A stretch of 64,000 nt of DNA from Clostridium saccharoperbutylacetonicum N1-4(HMT) (GCF_000340885.1 NC_020291.1:2913001-2977000); one strand, 5' to 3'. Positions 48,318-57,036 are shown, numbered from the stretch's first letter. The notes: generated by a model from the sequence alone, not told the origin. Made by a program: numbers and translations.

Positions 48318-48482
48318 ATACCAGAAATACGATACATTTTTCTGGAGCAGGCATGTGAAATTGAGCTGATGATGGTTGTTAAGCAGAGAACGAAAGTGAG
48401 TCGAGTTTCCTCTATGGCTTGTTTCATTTCAACTTGTCCAGATTTTGCATCAAAATTTAATAAAGACTGAAGTGGTTTTGTA
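48318..48482. repeat. GC-richer sequence resembling a C. beijerinckii interspersed repeat
   Basis: This segment differs from its surroundings in base composition and encodes no gene with a ribosome site. Read forward it gives RTKVSRVSSMACFISTCPDF, a string I recall from many spurious ORFs of C. beijerinckii genomes. It interrupts the space between the pilin cluster and the PilM-like gene. Identification as a repeat comes from memory and is unverified. Confidence 0.4.
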
Positions 48483-48554
48483 ATTGATTAATAAAGGACA
48501 ATTGAACATTGATAATTTGAATATATATACTTAAATTGAAAATAGGAGTTTGAA

Positions 48555-49220
48555 ATGAAGAAAGCTATAATTTTTGTTAATAGGAATAATTTTATTTATA
48601 ATAAAGAAAAATATAGTTTCGATAAATTAAATGAAGTGAAAAGAGTACTTAAAAAGGACATAAAAATAGTTATTTTAGAGGAAGAGCTTTGTTTAAAAAA
48701 GTTTGATAATAATGCAAAAAAATTTCAACTAGCAAAGTTTGTTGATTCCTTAATAGAAAAGGAATTTCCTCAAAATGGAGATATATTATATGATTATGAA
48801 AAGAAAAATAATGTAATAGTAATATACTATATTAGAGGAGCTAAACGAATTGAAAGGTTAGCAGAAGGTGCTAAGAGGATCGAAGTTAAACCAATTCAAT
48901 TGATAATTAAAGAAGTTATGAGAAAAGAGTTAAAGGCAAATAATAATAGCGGCAGGGTCTTAATAAAAATTAATGAATACTATTATTATATATCTTTTGA
49001 AGCTGGTATATTTGATCATTGTAAAGTTAAAGAAAATAAAGCTAACATAATAAATGAAATATGTGATGATATTAATGGAAAAAAAATATTTGTTGATAAA
49101 AGTGCAATTGATATTTTACCAGCAAATGATAACTTTAAAATTATTGAAATTGATATAGGGAGTTTAATAAATGAAACAATATATGAAAAACAAAAATTTT
49201 ATTCCAGAAAAAGTGTATAA
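48555..49220 (+). CDS. PilM-like type IV pilus protein
   Basis: 221 residues, ATG after AATAGGAGTTTGAA. Weak sequence signal: AIIFVNRNNFIYNKEKYSF, LAKFVDSLIEKEFPQNGDILYDYEKKNNVIVIYYIRGAKRIE, NNSGRVLIKINEYYYYISFEAGIFDHCKV. Two short beta/alpha lobes could be half of the actin-like PilM/GspL fold. Main support is position: it is followed by single-helix proteins of PilN and PilO type, the standard M-N-O order. It would be cytoplasmic and bind the N-terminus of PilN. The call is moderate. Confidence 0.55.
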   Translation: MKKAIIFVNRNNFIYNKEKYSFDKLNEVKRVLKKDIKIVILEEELCLKKFDNNAKKFQLAKFVDSLIEKEFPQNGDILYDYEKKNNVIVIYYIRGAKRIERLAEGAKRIEVKPIQLIIKEVMRKELKANNNSGRVLIKINEYYYYISFEAGIFDHCKVKENKANIINEICDDINGKKIFVDKSAIDILPANDNFKIIEIDIGSLINETIYEKQKFYSRKSV

Positions 49221-49584
49221 AGAAATACAGTTAAGTCAAAGCAAAAGGGAAATTGGAATATTGGTTATGTTTTTAATAATAAATTTACTTATGCTTCCAA
49301 CTACTGCAAGCAGAATTAGTGTGAATAGAGAAAATGAGGAACAAGTTCTAAAGGTTGATAATAAAAGAAAAAATCCTGTGTATTTTAAAGATATTAATAT
49401 TTGGTTAAATAATATTTTTGATGACCGTATTGAAGAAATACATGTGACTAATGGCAAAGGAGAAATAGTAGTTAAGAATTTTGATAAAATTAATGAACTA
49501 AGTATAAATCCTTTAATTAAAATAGTTGATATAAATAGTGTAAGTGAGGATAAATATAAATTAGGAGTACATCTAAATGAGTAA
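49171..49584 (+). CDS. PilN-like type IV pilus protein
   Basis: 137 residues, ATG within the end of the PilM-like gene (50-base overlap), no strong ribosome site, so coupled. It has a short cytoplasmic start (NKNFIPEKVYKEIQLSQSKR), one membrane helix (IGILVMFLIINLLMLPTTAS, about 27-45) and a small external alpha/beta domain (YFKDINIWLNNIFDDRIEEIHV). This is the PilN layout. It overlaps the PilO-like gene by eight bases. Confidence 0.6.
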   Translation: MKQYMKNKNFIPEKVYKEIQLSQSKREIGILVMFLIINLLMLPTTASRISVNRENEEQVLKVDNKRKNPVYFKDINIWLNNIFDDRIEEIHVTNGKGEIVVKNFDKINELSINPLIKIVDINSVSEDKYKLGVHLNE

Positions 49585-49948
49585 ACTACATAAAGACATA
49601 ATGATAATAATTATGATTGCATTAGTATTTGTCCAGATTAGTTGCATAAATTGGAGAGATAAAGGAAAATATATTCAAGAAAATAATTCTCAAAAGGAAC
49701 CGAAAAGAAATAAAATAACTTTAAAAGAACTTAATGGGGAGTTAAAACAATTAAACTTTAATAATATTATGTCTGCAAATGAAGTTGATGGAAAATGGTA
49801 CGTTAAACTAAAAATAATAGGTGACAAAAATGAATTGTTAGAACAAATAGAGAAATTAAAAGCATTTGATGTAAATGAATATAGTATTAACAAAAATACC
49901 GAGGAAAGTAGTATCATAGTTAAGGTGAGCTCAAAAGATAATATATAG
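49577..49948 (+). CDS. PilO-like type IV pilus protein
   Basis: 123 residues, ATG overlapping the PilN-like stop. It has a cytoplasmic stub, a membrane helix (IMIIIMIALVFVQISCI, about 7-23) and an external domain (LKELNGELKQLNFNNIM, KWYVKLKIIGDKNELLEQIEKLKAF), consistent with the PilO alignment-complex subunit. Assigned from size, topology and gene order. Confidence 0.55.
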   Translation: MSKLHKDIMIIIMIALVFVQISCINWRDKGKYIQENNSQKEPKRNKITLKELNGELKQLNFNNIMSANEVDGKWYVKLKIIGDKNELLEQIEKLKAFDVNEYSINKNTEESSIIVKVSSKDNI

Positions 49949-49996
49949 AAAATATTAAAAAAATATAAAATATTATGGTAAAGTATACAGAAATAA

Positions 49997-50025
49997 TTGC
50001 AATTATTATTGTCTTTTGATAAAAT
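49997..50025 (+). promoter_or_regulatory. Promoter of efp
   Basis: TTGCAA (49997-50002), 17-base spacer, TAAAAT (50020-50025), about 90 bases before the efp start. Confidence 0.55.
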
Positions 50026-50115
50026 ATGAGTGTTATGTCAACTATTAAGCATTTTAACTTAAAGTTTGAGGGTAAGTAACATCGTAATTAGATTATAAAT
50101 TTGGAGGGATCTTTA

Positions 50116-50673
50116 ATGATAACAGCAGGAGATATAAGAAAAGGAACAACTTTTGAATTAGAAGGACAAGTTTTTACAGTAGTAGAATTTTTACACGTTA
50201 AACCAGGAAAAGGAGCAGCTTTCGTAAGAACTAAGCTTAGAAATGTAATTTCTGGTGGAGTTACAGATACAACTTTTAACCCAACTACAAAATTACAAGA
50301 AGCTGTAATTGAAAGAAAAGAAATGCAATATCTTTATTCAGATGGTGAATTATATTACTTTATGGATCAAGAAACATATGAACAAATTCCATTAAATTAT
50401 GAAAAGGTTGAAGATGCAATAAAGTTCTTAAAAGAAAACATGTTTGCAACAATTAAATTCTTTAAAGGGGATGCTTTCTCAGTTGAAGCTCCAAACTTTG
50501 TTGAATTACTAATTACAGAATCAGAGCCAGGGGTTAAAGGGAATACAACAACTAATGCTCTTAAACCAGCAACACTTGAAACAGGTGCAATAGTAAATGT
50601 TCCTATGTTCGTTAATGAAGGTGACGTTATAAGAGTAGATACTAGAACTGGCGAATACATGGAAAGAGTTTAA
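50116..50673 (+). CDS. efp: Elongation factor P
   Basis: 185 residues from ATG 50116; the TTG at 50101 lies in the ribosome site TTGGAGGGATC. It has the full EF-P three-domain barrel: [37 protein letters not shown] with the lysine-containing tip loop (PGKGAA), then the conserved end [28 protein letters not shown] binds stalled ribosomes at polyproline stretches and promotes peptide bond formation. It has its own promoter and terminator. Length and motifs are standard. Confidence 0.97.
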   Translation: MITAGDIRKGTTFELEGQVFTVVEFLHVKPGKGAAFVRTKLRNVISGGVTDTTFNPTTKLQEAVIERKEMQYLYSDGELYYFMDQETYEQIPLNYEKVEDAIKFLKENMFATIKFFKGDAFSVEAPNFVELLITESEPGVKGNTTTNALKPATLETGAIVNVPMFVNEGDVIRVDTRTGEYMERV

Positions 50674-50682
50674 GTCAAACAT

Positions 50683-50716
50683 AAGTTGCTAAGTATATCG
50701 CTTAGCAACTTTATTT
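50683..50716 (+). terminator. Terminator of efp
   Basis: AAGTTGCTAAG (50683-50693) pairs with CTTAGCAACTT (50701-50711), a perfect 11-base stem followed by TATTTAT. Confidence 0.85.
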
Positions 50717-50849
50717 ATATAAGTTCAAATTAACATTGTGAATTTTAATTTGAGAAATTCCTAAAGGATTTCTTCATTAATTAATAATTGAAGATTGATA
50801 ATTAGAACCGATATAGACTGATTATAAATAAAGAAGGAAGTGAAATGAT

Positions 50850-51218
50850 ATGGAAGAGCTTAGAAATGAGATTGATAACTTAAGAAAAAATTTATCTAAG
50901 ATAGAAAGCAAGGAATATAAGGAATGCTTTGATAATGTGTTTGCTGTTTTAGAAACTATGAATCAAAAAATTGAAGAGTTAACTATAAATCAAGAAGCTA
51001 TCGAAGAAAATATTAAATTTATGGATGATGATTTAACTAATATCCAAGATGAGTTGTTTGAAGAAGTATCTATAGATGAATTAAATGATATGGAAGATGA
51101 GTATACAGAAATCAATTGTATTCATTGTAATAAACCAATTTTTATTGAGCAATCTGCACTAAGCAATAATGATGAAATTCCATGTCCATATTGTCATAAA
51201 AATATCAAAAGCAAGTAA
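50850..51218 (+). CDS. CD1247-type conserved clostridial protein
   Basis: 122 residues, ATG after AAGGAAGTGAAATGAT. It has an N-terminal helical segment (LRNEIDNLRKNLSKIES, FAVLETMNQKIEELTIN), an acidic middle (DDLTNIQDELFEEVSIDEL) and a C-terminal zinc ribbon with two CxxC motifs (INCIHCNKP, IPCPYCHKN). This conserved clostridial protein lies between efp and spoIIIAA in many genomes; function is unknown. It ends with a strong terminator that separates it from the sporulation operon. Confidence 0.8.
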   Translation: MEELRNEIDNLRKNLSKIESKEYKECFDNVFAVLETMNQKIEELTINQEAIEENIKFMDDDLTNIQDELFEEVSIDELNDMEDEYTEINCIHCNKPIFIEQSALSNNDEIPCPYCHKNIKSK

Positions 51219-51259
51219 TGAAATTTCAGTAAAAGGCAATAGAATAACATATTTATTTT

Positions 51260-51300
51260 AAAGGATCACCCTAAGTGTTTTTTAGGTGGTCCTTTTTGTT
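51260..51300 (+). terminator. Terminator before spoIIIA
   Basis: AAAGGATCACCCTAA (51260-51274) pairs with TTAGGTGGTCCTTT (51282-51295) with one bulge, followed by T-rich DNA. It isolates the spoIIIA operon from upstream transcription. Confidence 0.85.
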
Positions 51301-51301
51301 T

Positions 51302-51330
51302 TACATATTTTTATGATAATTAGTAATATT
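51302..51330 (+). promoter_or_regulatory. Possible sigma-E promoter of spoIIIA
   Basis: TACATATT followed about 14 bases later by TAATATT resembles the -35 (roughly GTCATATT) and, poorly, the -10 (roughly CATACAAT) of sigma-E promoters. The operon is known to be sigma-E dependent in Firmicutes. The match is weak. Confidence 0.3.
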
Positions 51331-51382
51331 TCAGATGAATGATAAATATTAATTATATATGAGAACGATAGAGGAGGAGGCA

Positions 51383-51392
51383 GTGAGAACAT
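51383..51392 (+). promoter_or_regulatory. Alternative starts of spoIIIAA
   Basis: GAGGAGGAGG at 51371-51380 is the only strong ribosome site. It lies inside the frame after the upstream ATG 51359, so GTG 51383 (5-base spacing from the central GGAGG) or TTG 51392 (11 bases) is the more likely start. Confidence 0.5.
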
Positions 51393-52309
51393 TGAGGGAT
51401 GAGGAAATAATAGAAATATTTCCACTTAAAATAAGTGAGATTATTAAGGAGAGAATTAACAAGGAGCAAGTATATGAACTTAGGCTAAAGGTTGGTAAAC
51501 CAATTTTAGTTTATTCAAAGTTTGGAGAAAATCTTATAAACTATATTATCTCAAAAGAAGATATGAAAAGTATAATGCAAAAGATTTCAAATTATTCTTT
51601 ATATGCATTTGAGGAAGAAATAAGACAGGGATTCATAACAATAAAAGGTGGGCATAGGATAGGTATTGCAGGCGAATGCGTTATGGAAAAAGGCGAAGTA
51701 AAGACTATAAGAAATATATCTTCCTTAAATATAAGAATTTGCAGAGAAGTTATTGGATGTTCAGATAAGATTATGAAATACATTGCTTCAAAAATAAAGA
51801 TTTATAATACAATAATAATTTCACCTCCTAAATGTGGGAAGACAACAATAATAAGAGATATTGCTAGAAATATATCAAATGGAGTTTTTTCACTAGGAGT
51901 TAGTGGTAAAAAAGTGGTTGTAGTGGATGAAAGGAGCGAGATAGCAGCTTGCCATCTTGGAATTCCACAAAGTAATTTAGGATTAAGAACAGATGTCTTA
52001 GATAATTGTTTAAAGCGAGAAGGTTTAATAATGGCAATTAGAAGCCTTTCACCAGAAGTATTAATTTGTGATGAGATTGGAACCAAAGGTGATACAGAAG
52101 CACTTATGATGGCATTTAATTCTGGGGTTAATATAATCACGACAATTCATGGCTTTACTGTTGAGGATTTATATAAACGAAAAGTTTTTAGTGATTTACT
52201 TGAAAATGAGATTTTAGAAAGAGCAATAATCTTAAGTAATAGAAATGGCATTGGAACAGTTGAGAATATATATAGTTTCAAAGGCGGTGAAACTATTTGT
52301 TTAAAATAA
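51383..52309 (+). CDS. spoIIIAA: Stage III sporulation protein AA, secretion ATPase
   Basis: 308 residues from GTG 51383 (TTG 51392 and ATG 51359 are in frame). SpoIIIAA is a cytoplasmic ATPase related to type II/IV secretion motors. Seen here: an N-terminal domain (YELRLKVGKPILVYSKFG), a Walker A (IISPPKCGKTTIIRDI, about residue 160), a DERSEIAAC box, and a Walker B (PEVLICDEIG) with the following TTIHG histidine loop. It should power the SpoIIIA-SpoIIQ channel between mother cell and forespore. It overlaps spoIIIAB by 13 bases. Confidence 0.95.
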   Translation: MRTLRDEEIIEIFPLKISEIIKERINKEQVYELRLKVGKPILVYSKFGENLINYIISKEDMKSIMQKISNYSLYAFEEEIRQGFITIKGGHRIGIAGECVMEKGEVKTIRNISSLNIRICREVIGCSDKIMKYIASKIKIYNTIIISPPKCGKTTIIRDIARNISNGVFSLGVSGKKVVVVDERSEIAACHLGIPQSNLGLRTDVLDNCLKREGLIMAIRSLSPEVLICDEIGTKGDTEALMMAFNSGVNIITTIHGFTVEDLYKRKVFSDLLENEILERAIILSNRNGIGTVENIYSFKGGETICLK

Positions 52310-52815
52310 TCATTGCAATAGGAATATTCTTAATTAGTACATATATAGGTTTTATATATGGAGATACATTCAAAAAAAGACAAGATCAGTTAAGAGAGAT
52401 ATTAAAAGCATTAACAATTCTAGAAAATGATATTGTTTATGGGACAACTCCTTTGCCAGAAGCTTTAGAAAATCTTTACAGTAAAATAAACAATCCGTTA
52501 AATAATTTAATTAAAGCTATTGCTGACAGATTAATTAAAGGAGATGTAGAAAGTGTATATCAAGGAGCACTAGAAGAATTTAAAGGATTAGAAAATGAAT
52601 TTTACTTAAATGAAGCTGACAAAGAAATAATGGCAGATTTTTTGAAATCTTTAGGGTCTTCAGGAGTTTTGGGACAGAAAAAGATATTTGCTTTAGCAGT
52701 AGAAGGCATAAGAATGAATTTAAGAGAGGCAGAAGATATTGCTAAAAAAAATATTAAGTTATATAGATATCTTGGAGTTTGCCTAGGAGCAATGATAGTT
52801 ATATTTATTATATAG
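52297..52815 (+). CDS. spoIIIAB: Stage III sporulation protein AB
   Basis: 172 residues, TTG start overlapping spoIIIAA. A GspF-like membrane protein: N-terminal membrane helix (KIIIAIGIFLISTYIGFIYG), a cytoplasmic helical domain (EILKALTILENDIVYGTTPLPEAL, LRDAEDIAKK-like end), and a C-terminal helix (YLGVCLGAMIVIFII). It probably couples the ATPase to the channel. Followed closely by spoIIIAC. Confidence 0.93.
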   Translation: MFKIIIAIGIFLISTYIGFIYGDTFKKRQDQLREILKALTILENDIVYGTTPLPEALENLYSKINNPLNNLIKAIADRLIKGDVESVYQGALEEFKGLENEFYLNEADKEIMADFLKSLGSSGVLGQKKIFALAVEGIRMNLREAEDIAKKNIKLYRYLGVCLGAMIVIFII

Positions 52816-52830
52816 ATTGGAGGAAGACTA

Positions 52831-53028
52831 ATGCACGATATAAGTATTCTTTTTAAAATAGGGGGGGCTGGTATACTGTTAGTGGTTTTAGATAAGGTAT
52901 TAACGAGCAGTGGAAAGGGGGAAATAGCAGCTATCACGAATATTGCAGGTGTTGTAATAATTCTTCTGATGATAATTTCAATTATAGGGGATTTATTTAG
53001 TACAGTTAAGACAATGTTTATTATGTAG
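52831..53028 (+). CDS. spoIIIAC: Stage III sporulation protein AC
   Basis: 65 residues, ATG after TTGGAGGAAGACTA. Two membrane helices (ILFKIGGAGILLVVLDKVL and IAAITNIAGVVIILLMIISI) with a short polar turn (TSSGKGEIA), the standard SpoIIIAC layout. It is a small membrane part of the mother-cell export complex. Length matches the family. Confidence 0.93.
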   Translation: MHDISILFKIGGAGILLVVLDKVLTSSGKGEIAAITNIAGVVIILLMIISIIGDLFSTVKTMFIM

Positions 53029-53039
53029 GTGTAAGTATT

Positions 53040-53423
53040 ATGTTAATAATAAAAGTTGCGTCTATAGCGCTTATAACATTATTTATCACGCTGTTATTTA
53101 AACAATCTAAAAATGAAATAAATACATTCCTTGTTTTAACGGCAGGAGCACTTATACTTCTAATAATGATTGAACCACTTAAAGAAATAATTGATTTTTT
53201 AAAACAAGTTGCTGATAAAGCCAATATTGATATGTTGTATATAGGAATTGTGCTGAAAATTTTAGCAATAGCATATATTGCCTCCTTCACTAGTGCCTTA
53301 TGTAAAGATGCTAATGCAGATAGTCTTGCAACTCAGATAGATATTTCAGGTAAAATAATGATTTTAGTATTAGCAATTCCTATATTGATGGCTGTACTGA
53401 ATTCCATATTGCAGATATTGTAG
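53040..53423 (+). CDS. spoIIIAD: Stage III sporulation protein AD
   Basis: 127 residues, ATG after TAGGTGTAAGTATT. Several membrane helices (IIKVASIALITLFITLLFK, FLVLTAGALILLIMIEPL, GIVLKILAIAYIASFTSAL, IMILVLAIPILMAVLNSIL) with the conserved CKDANADSLATQIDISGK loop. It is an integral part of the SpoIIIA complex, related in fold to SpoIIIAC. Confidence 0.94.
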   Translation: MLIIKVASIALITLFITLLFKQSKNEINTFLVLTAGALILLIMIEPLKEIIDFLKQVADKANIDMLYIGIVLKILAIAYIASFTSALCKDANADSLATQIDISGKIMILVLAIPILMAVLNSILQIL

Positions 53424-53432
53424 GTGTGTATT

Positions 53433-54692
53433 ATGAAGATGACAAAAAGGATTACTTTGCTGGTAATAATGAGTATTGCAATTACTATAGTTGCAAGCTT
53501 CATTTCTAACTATACATTTGAAAAAAATAATTTGGCTTATGCGGCTGAATATAATGTAAACTCCAATGACAAGAGTAAAGATACCAAAGCTATAGACAAA
53601 GAAGCTAATATTGATGAATTAAATGGTGATGCAAAAGAAAAATTAAATAATTTGTATGATTATATAAGTAAAATGAAGACAGATGTTGAACTTATGAATA
53701 ATCTAGAACCTGCTGAATATATTAAAGCTTATATTAAAGACGGTAAGGGAAATATTTCTTTAAATACTATGTTTAATGCAGTAACTAGTTTAGTTTTTAA
53801 GGAAGTTAAAGAAGTATTAAAACTTATGGTATCAATAGTGACAATAGCAATAATATGTTCATTGCTGAAAAATCTTCAAGAAGCATTTTCAGATGAAAGC
53901 ATTTCACAAATTGCTTTTTACGCATGTTATGTACTTATGATAATAGTTTTATCAAGAAGCTTTATTATATCAATTTCAATTGCAAAGGCTGTAATAAATG
54001 ACATATCAAATTTTATGAGTGCACTTTTACCAGTACTAATAACTATGATTTCTCTGTCAGGTGGAATTACTGCTGCTACTACTTTGGATCCAATAGTTCT
54101 TGGAGCAGTTGTTTTTATACCAAAGGTGTATTCAAATATTATAATTCCAATGATACTGATGGTATTTGTATTAGAATTTGCAAATAATATTTCAAATGAA
54201 CATAAAATAACGAATTTATGTAAACTATTTAAGCAAATTACTATTTGGTTTCAAGGAATTATTGTGACTATTTTTATTGGAATATTGACAATTAGGGGGA
54301 TTACATCTAGTACTATTGATGCTGTAACTCTTAAAACAGCAAAATTTGCAGTAGATAATTTTATTCCTATAGTAGGAAAGGCATTTTCAGATGCAATTAC
54401 TTCAGTTGCTGGATATTCTTTAATAATAAAAAATGCTATAAGCTCAATTGGGTTAATTGTAATAATTCTAATTTTACTATACCCAATAGTAAAGCTTATG
54501 CTAATTACACTAATTTATAAATTGTCAGCAGCATTAGTTGAGCCAATAAGTGACTCAAGGTTAACAAAATCAATAGAAGCTGCTGGAAACTCTATGGTAT
54601 TAATAATATCTTGTATTTTAACTGTAACATTAATGTTTTTTATTTTAATTGGCATCATAGCATCTTCAGGAAGGTTTATTGTTGGAGGATAA
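53433..54692 (+). CDS. spoIIIAE: Stage III sporulation protein AE
   Basis: 419 residues from ATG 53433 (AGGTG lies six bases upstream; a GTG at 53424 is part of it). A cleavable-type N-terminal hydrophobic segment (ITLLVIMSIAITIVASFIS) is followed by a charged external region and about seven membrane helices, including LPVLITMISLSGGITAATTLDPIVLGAVVFIPK and the conserved GITSSTIDAVTLKTAKFAVDNFIPIVGKAFSDA. It is the largest membrane subunit of the channel. Confidence 0.95.
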   Translation: MKMTKRITLLVIMSIAITIVASFISNYTFEKNNLAYAAEYNVNSNDKSKDTKAIDKEANIDELNGDAKEKLNNLYDYISKMKTDVELMNNLEPAEYIKAYIKDGKGNISLNTMFNAVTSLVFKEVKEVLKLMVSIVTIAIICSLLKNLQEAFSDESISQIAFYACYVLMIIVLSRSFIISISIAKAVINDISNFMSALLPVLITMISLSGGITAATTLDPIVLGAVVFIPKVYSNIIIPMILMVFVLEFANNISNEHKITNLCKLFKQITIWFQGIIVTIFIGILTIRGITSSTIDAVTLKTAKFAVDNFIPIVGKAFSDAITSVAGYSLIIKNAISSIGLIVIILILLYPIVKLMLITLIYKLSAALVEPISDSRLTKSIEAAGNSMVLIISCILTVTLMFFILIGIIASSGRFIVGG

Positions 54693-54695
54693 ATT

Positions 54696-55295
54696 ATGTT
54701 TATAGACGTTTTAAAGAATATTGTTATAACAATTGTAACTGTTCTAATATTTATTAGTGCTGTAGAGATAATGGTGCCAAGCAATAAAATGAAGAAATAT
54801 GTAAATTTTGTATTAGGATTAATCCTTATATCTGTAATTTTAAGCCCTATAGTTAAGTTTTTATCTAATGGGGACAAGGAAATAGTGAATAGCATTAAAA
54901 GCTATGAGGAAATTTTTACTGATAACCAAAATAAATTTAAATCAGATAATGTGAGTACATTGAAGAACAATGGAAAAGAAGATACCAAGAAAGAACTGTT
55001 TATAAGGAATTTTAATAAAAATTGTGAGGATTTGCTTAAAAATAAATTTAAGGAGATGACTTTTAAAAGTGAATTGGAGTGTGATGTTGACTTTAATAAT
55101 ATAACTTTTAATATTAAAAAACTAAGAATAGGGATAGCTGATAGCAAAGTAAATAAGATAAAAAAAGTTAGGATTAACAAGGAAAAGACTGATAATAAAG
55201 AAGAAAATGAAGAATATTCTGAAGTGGTTAACTATATTTCAAATCAATTAGATATACCTAAAGAGAAAATTGAAATATATAAATTAGAGGAATAG
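54696..55295 (+). CDS. spoIIIAF: Stage III sporulation protein AF
   Basis: 199 residues, ATG after TTGGAGGATAAATT. Two N-terminal membrane helices (NIVITIVTVLIFISAVEIMVP and YVNFVLGLILISVILSPIVK) precede a soluble domain of about 130 residues with a coiled, Lys-rich first part and a C-terminal ring-building-like domain (LECDVDFNNITFNIKKLRIGI, VVNYISNQLDIPKEKIEIYKLEE). Typical SpoIIIAF. Confidence 0.92.
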   Translation: MFIDVLKNIVITIVTVLIFISAVEIMVPSNKMKKYVNFVLGLILISVILSPIVKFLSNGDKEIVNSIKSYEEIFTDNQNKFKSDNVSTLKNNGKEDTKKELFIRNFNKNCEDLLKNKFKEMTFKSELECDVDFNNITFNIKKLRIGIADSKVNKIKKVRINKEKTDNKEENEEYSEVVNYISNQLDIPKEKIEIYKLEE

Positions 55296-55307
55296 GAGGG
55301 GAATCAA

Positions 55308-55922
55308 ATGGATAAAAATCAATTTAAGAATGAGCTTAATAAATTATTAGGGCAAAAAAAAATAAAAAGTCTAATAGCAGTTTGTATAATTCTATTGTTT
55401 GTCTATCTTGCCATGGATGTATTTTTAGATACCAATAAAAATTTTAGCCCAAATAAATTATCAACAATGACAAATAAAAAAGATGATGTAAACACTTCAA
55501 ATATTGTAAATGAAGAAGATGAAAAAAATTATGAAGAAAATCAAAAGAACAATTTGAAAAATATGTTAAAGAAGATGAATGGAGTTGGTGATGTTGAGGT
55601 AATGATGACTTTTGAAAATGGAGAAGAAAAGATTCCTGCATATGATAAAAATGGTCAAAAATCTGTTACTGAGGAAACCGATACTGAGGGTGGAAAACGC
55701 GTAAATAATCAAAATAATGATTCGTCAAAGGTAGTAATGACAACAAAGGATGGAAATAATGAGCCGTTTATATTAACAACCTATAAACCTAAACTTATAG
55801 GTGTTATGATTTTAGCGGAAGGTGCTGAGAATAGCAAAATTAAATATGAAATACAACAAGCTGTATCTAAACTATATAACTTAAGTTTAGATAAGGTTAA
55901 TGTATATAGTATGAAGAAGTAG
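55308..55922 (+). CDS. spoIIIAG: Stage III sporulation protein AG
   Basis: 204 residues, ATG after TAGGAGGGGAATCAA. One membrane helix (SLIAVCIILLFVYLAMDVFL, about 20-39) and a ring-forming external domain: LKNMLKKMNGVGDVEVMMTFENGEEKIPAYDKNG, a long beta-insertion rich in Asn/Asp/Lys, then KPKLIGVMILAEGAENSKIKYEIQQAVSKLYNL. SpoIIIAG forms a large oligomeric ring in the intermembrane space. Confidence 0.94.
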   Translation: MDKNQFKNELNKLLGQKKIKSLIAVCIILLFVYLAMDVFLDTNKNFSPNKLSTMTNKKDDVNTSNIVNEEDEKNYEENQKNNLKNMLKKMNGVGDVEVMMTFENGEEKIPAYDKNGQKSVTEETDTEGGKRVNNQNNDSSKVVMTTKDGNNEPFILTTYKPKLIGVMILAEGAENSKIKYEIQQAVSKLYNLSLDKVNVYSMKK

Positions 55923-55961
55923 CATATAATTTTAAAGAAAAAGAATGGGAGGAAGATTATT

Positions 55962-56477
55962 ATGACAAAGAAACAATGTGGGATTATTTTTACATTATTA
56001 GCATTAATATTATGTGTAGGTATGTTAGCAGCTAAGCTTAATAAGGGAGGATTAAATGATCCAACAGATTTAAGCCAAGTACTATCTACTGATAAGGCTA
56101 ATAGTGATCAAGATGCGCAAGCTTTAAATCAACAAAATAATTTTTATGAAGCTAAAAGTGATAGAGAGCAAAAAGACTCATCAACAATTCAAACTTTAAA
56201 TCAAATTATTTCTGATTCTAATACCTCAAAAGAACAAAAAGCAGAAGCTACAAAAGAATTGAATCAAAAAACAATGGCAAGGGATTATGAGGGTAGAATT
56301 GAGCTTGGTATTAAAAATAAAGGATATGAGGATGCTTTATGTATGTTACAAGGAGAAAAGGCAACAGTAATCGTTAAATCTCAAAATCCTCTACAAGAAA
56401 ATGAAACTGTAGCAATTCAAGAAATAGTTCAAAATACATCAAAAATAAAAGATGTAATAATTCAAGTTCAAAAATAG
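55962..56477 (+). CDS. spoIIIAH: Stage III sporulation protein AH
   Basis: 171 residues, ATG after GGGAGGAAGATTATT. N-terminal membrane helix (CGIIFTLLALILCVGMLAAKL), a Gln/Ser/Asp-rich linker, then the ring domain (EQKAEATKELNQKTMARDYEGRIELGIKNKGYEDALCM, TVAIQEIVQNTSKIKDVIIQVQK). SpoIIIAH binds forespore SpoIIQ to join the two halves of the channel and helps engulfment. It completes an eight-gene operon. Confidence 0.95.
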   Translation: MTKKQCGIIFTLLALILCVGMLAAKLNKGGLNDPTDLSQVLSTDKANSDQDAQALNQQNNFYEAKSDREQKDSSTIQTLNQIISDSNTSKEQKAEATKELNQKTMARDYEGRIELGIKNKGYEDALCMLQGEKATVIVKSQNPLQENETVAIQEIVQNTSKIKDVIIQVQK

Positions 56478-56496
56478 TAGAAAAACCATAATATAA

Positions 56497-56525
56497 TTGT
56501 AATGTTAAATTATATTTGATATAAT
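56497..56525 (+). promoter_or_regulatory. Promoter of the Asp23-family gene
   Basis: TTGTAA (56497-56502), 17-base spacer, TATAAT (56520-56525). Clear sigma-A-type promoter 53 bases before the start codon. Confidence 0.75.
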
Positions 56526-56577
56526 AGACAAAAGATTATCATGTTTTGTTATTGCAAAACCTAGGAGGTTAAGTAAC

Positions 56578-56958
56578 ATGGAAGATTTAATTCATGAAGA
56601 AAATACTGGAGTTGTTAAAATTTCCGATGAAGTGGTAAGCGTTATTGCTGGAATAGCTGCTCAAGAAATTGATGGAATATTAGATAGTCAAGTAGGTGTA
56701 ACAAACAATTTGACTAGTATATTTAAAGGCAAGAAAAATACTGCAAAAGCTAGTAAAGTAACTTTGGAAGAAGATAAGGCAATTATAGATATGAATATAT
56801 CAGTTGAATACGGCAGAAAAATAATGGATGTTGCAGCACAAGTTCAAGAGAATGTTAAGAAAACTGTTGAAGCTATGACTGGATTAAGTGTAGAAGCTGT
56901 GAATGTTTCTGTTCAAAATATTTATTTGCCAAAAAAGGAAGAAAATGAATCTAATTAG
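56578..56958 (+). CDS. Asp23/Gls24 family envelope-stress protein
   Basis: 126 residues, ATG after CTAGGAGGTTAAGTAAC. Family motifs: NTGVVKISDEVVSVIAGIAAQEIDGIL, then KAIIDMNISVEYGRKIMDVAAQVQENVKKTVEAMTGLSVEAVNVSVQNI. These small cytoplasmic proteins are linked to cell-envelope stress and cell-wall homeostasis in Firmicutes; in clostridia the gene commonly lies between spoIIIAH and nusB. It has its own promoter and terminator. Confidence 0.92.
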   Translation: MEDLIHEENTGVVKISDEVVSVIAGIAAQEIDGILDSQVGVTNNLTSIFKGKKNTAKASKVTLEEDKAIIDMNISVEYGRKIMDVAAQVQENVKKTVEAMTGLSVEAVNVSVQNIYLPKKEENESN

Positions 56959-56967
56959 TTTGATTTT

Positions 56968-56998
56968 CACCCTCTGAAATTCTCAGAGGGTGTTTCTA
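56968..56998 (+). terminator. Terminator of the Asp23-family gene
   Basis: CACCCTCTGA (56968-56977) pairs perfectly with TCAGAGGGTG (56983-56992), followed by TTTCT. Confidence 0.8.
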
Positions 56999-57036
56999 TG
57001 CGAACAATAGATAGTTTAAAACAAGTTAAAATTGTG

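Noticed and set aside
48255..48470. 71-codon frame after the PilX-like gene
   Set aside because: It overlaps the real gene end and then runs through the repeat-like sequence; no ribosome site. Treated as part of the repeat.
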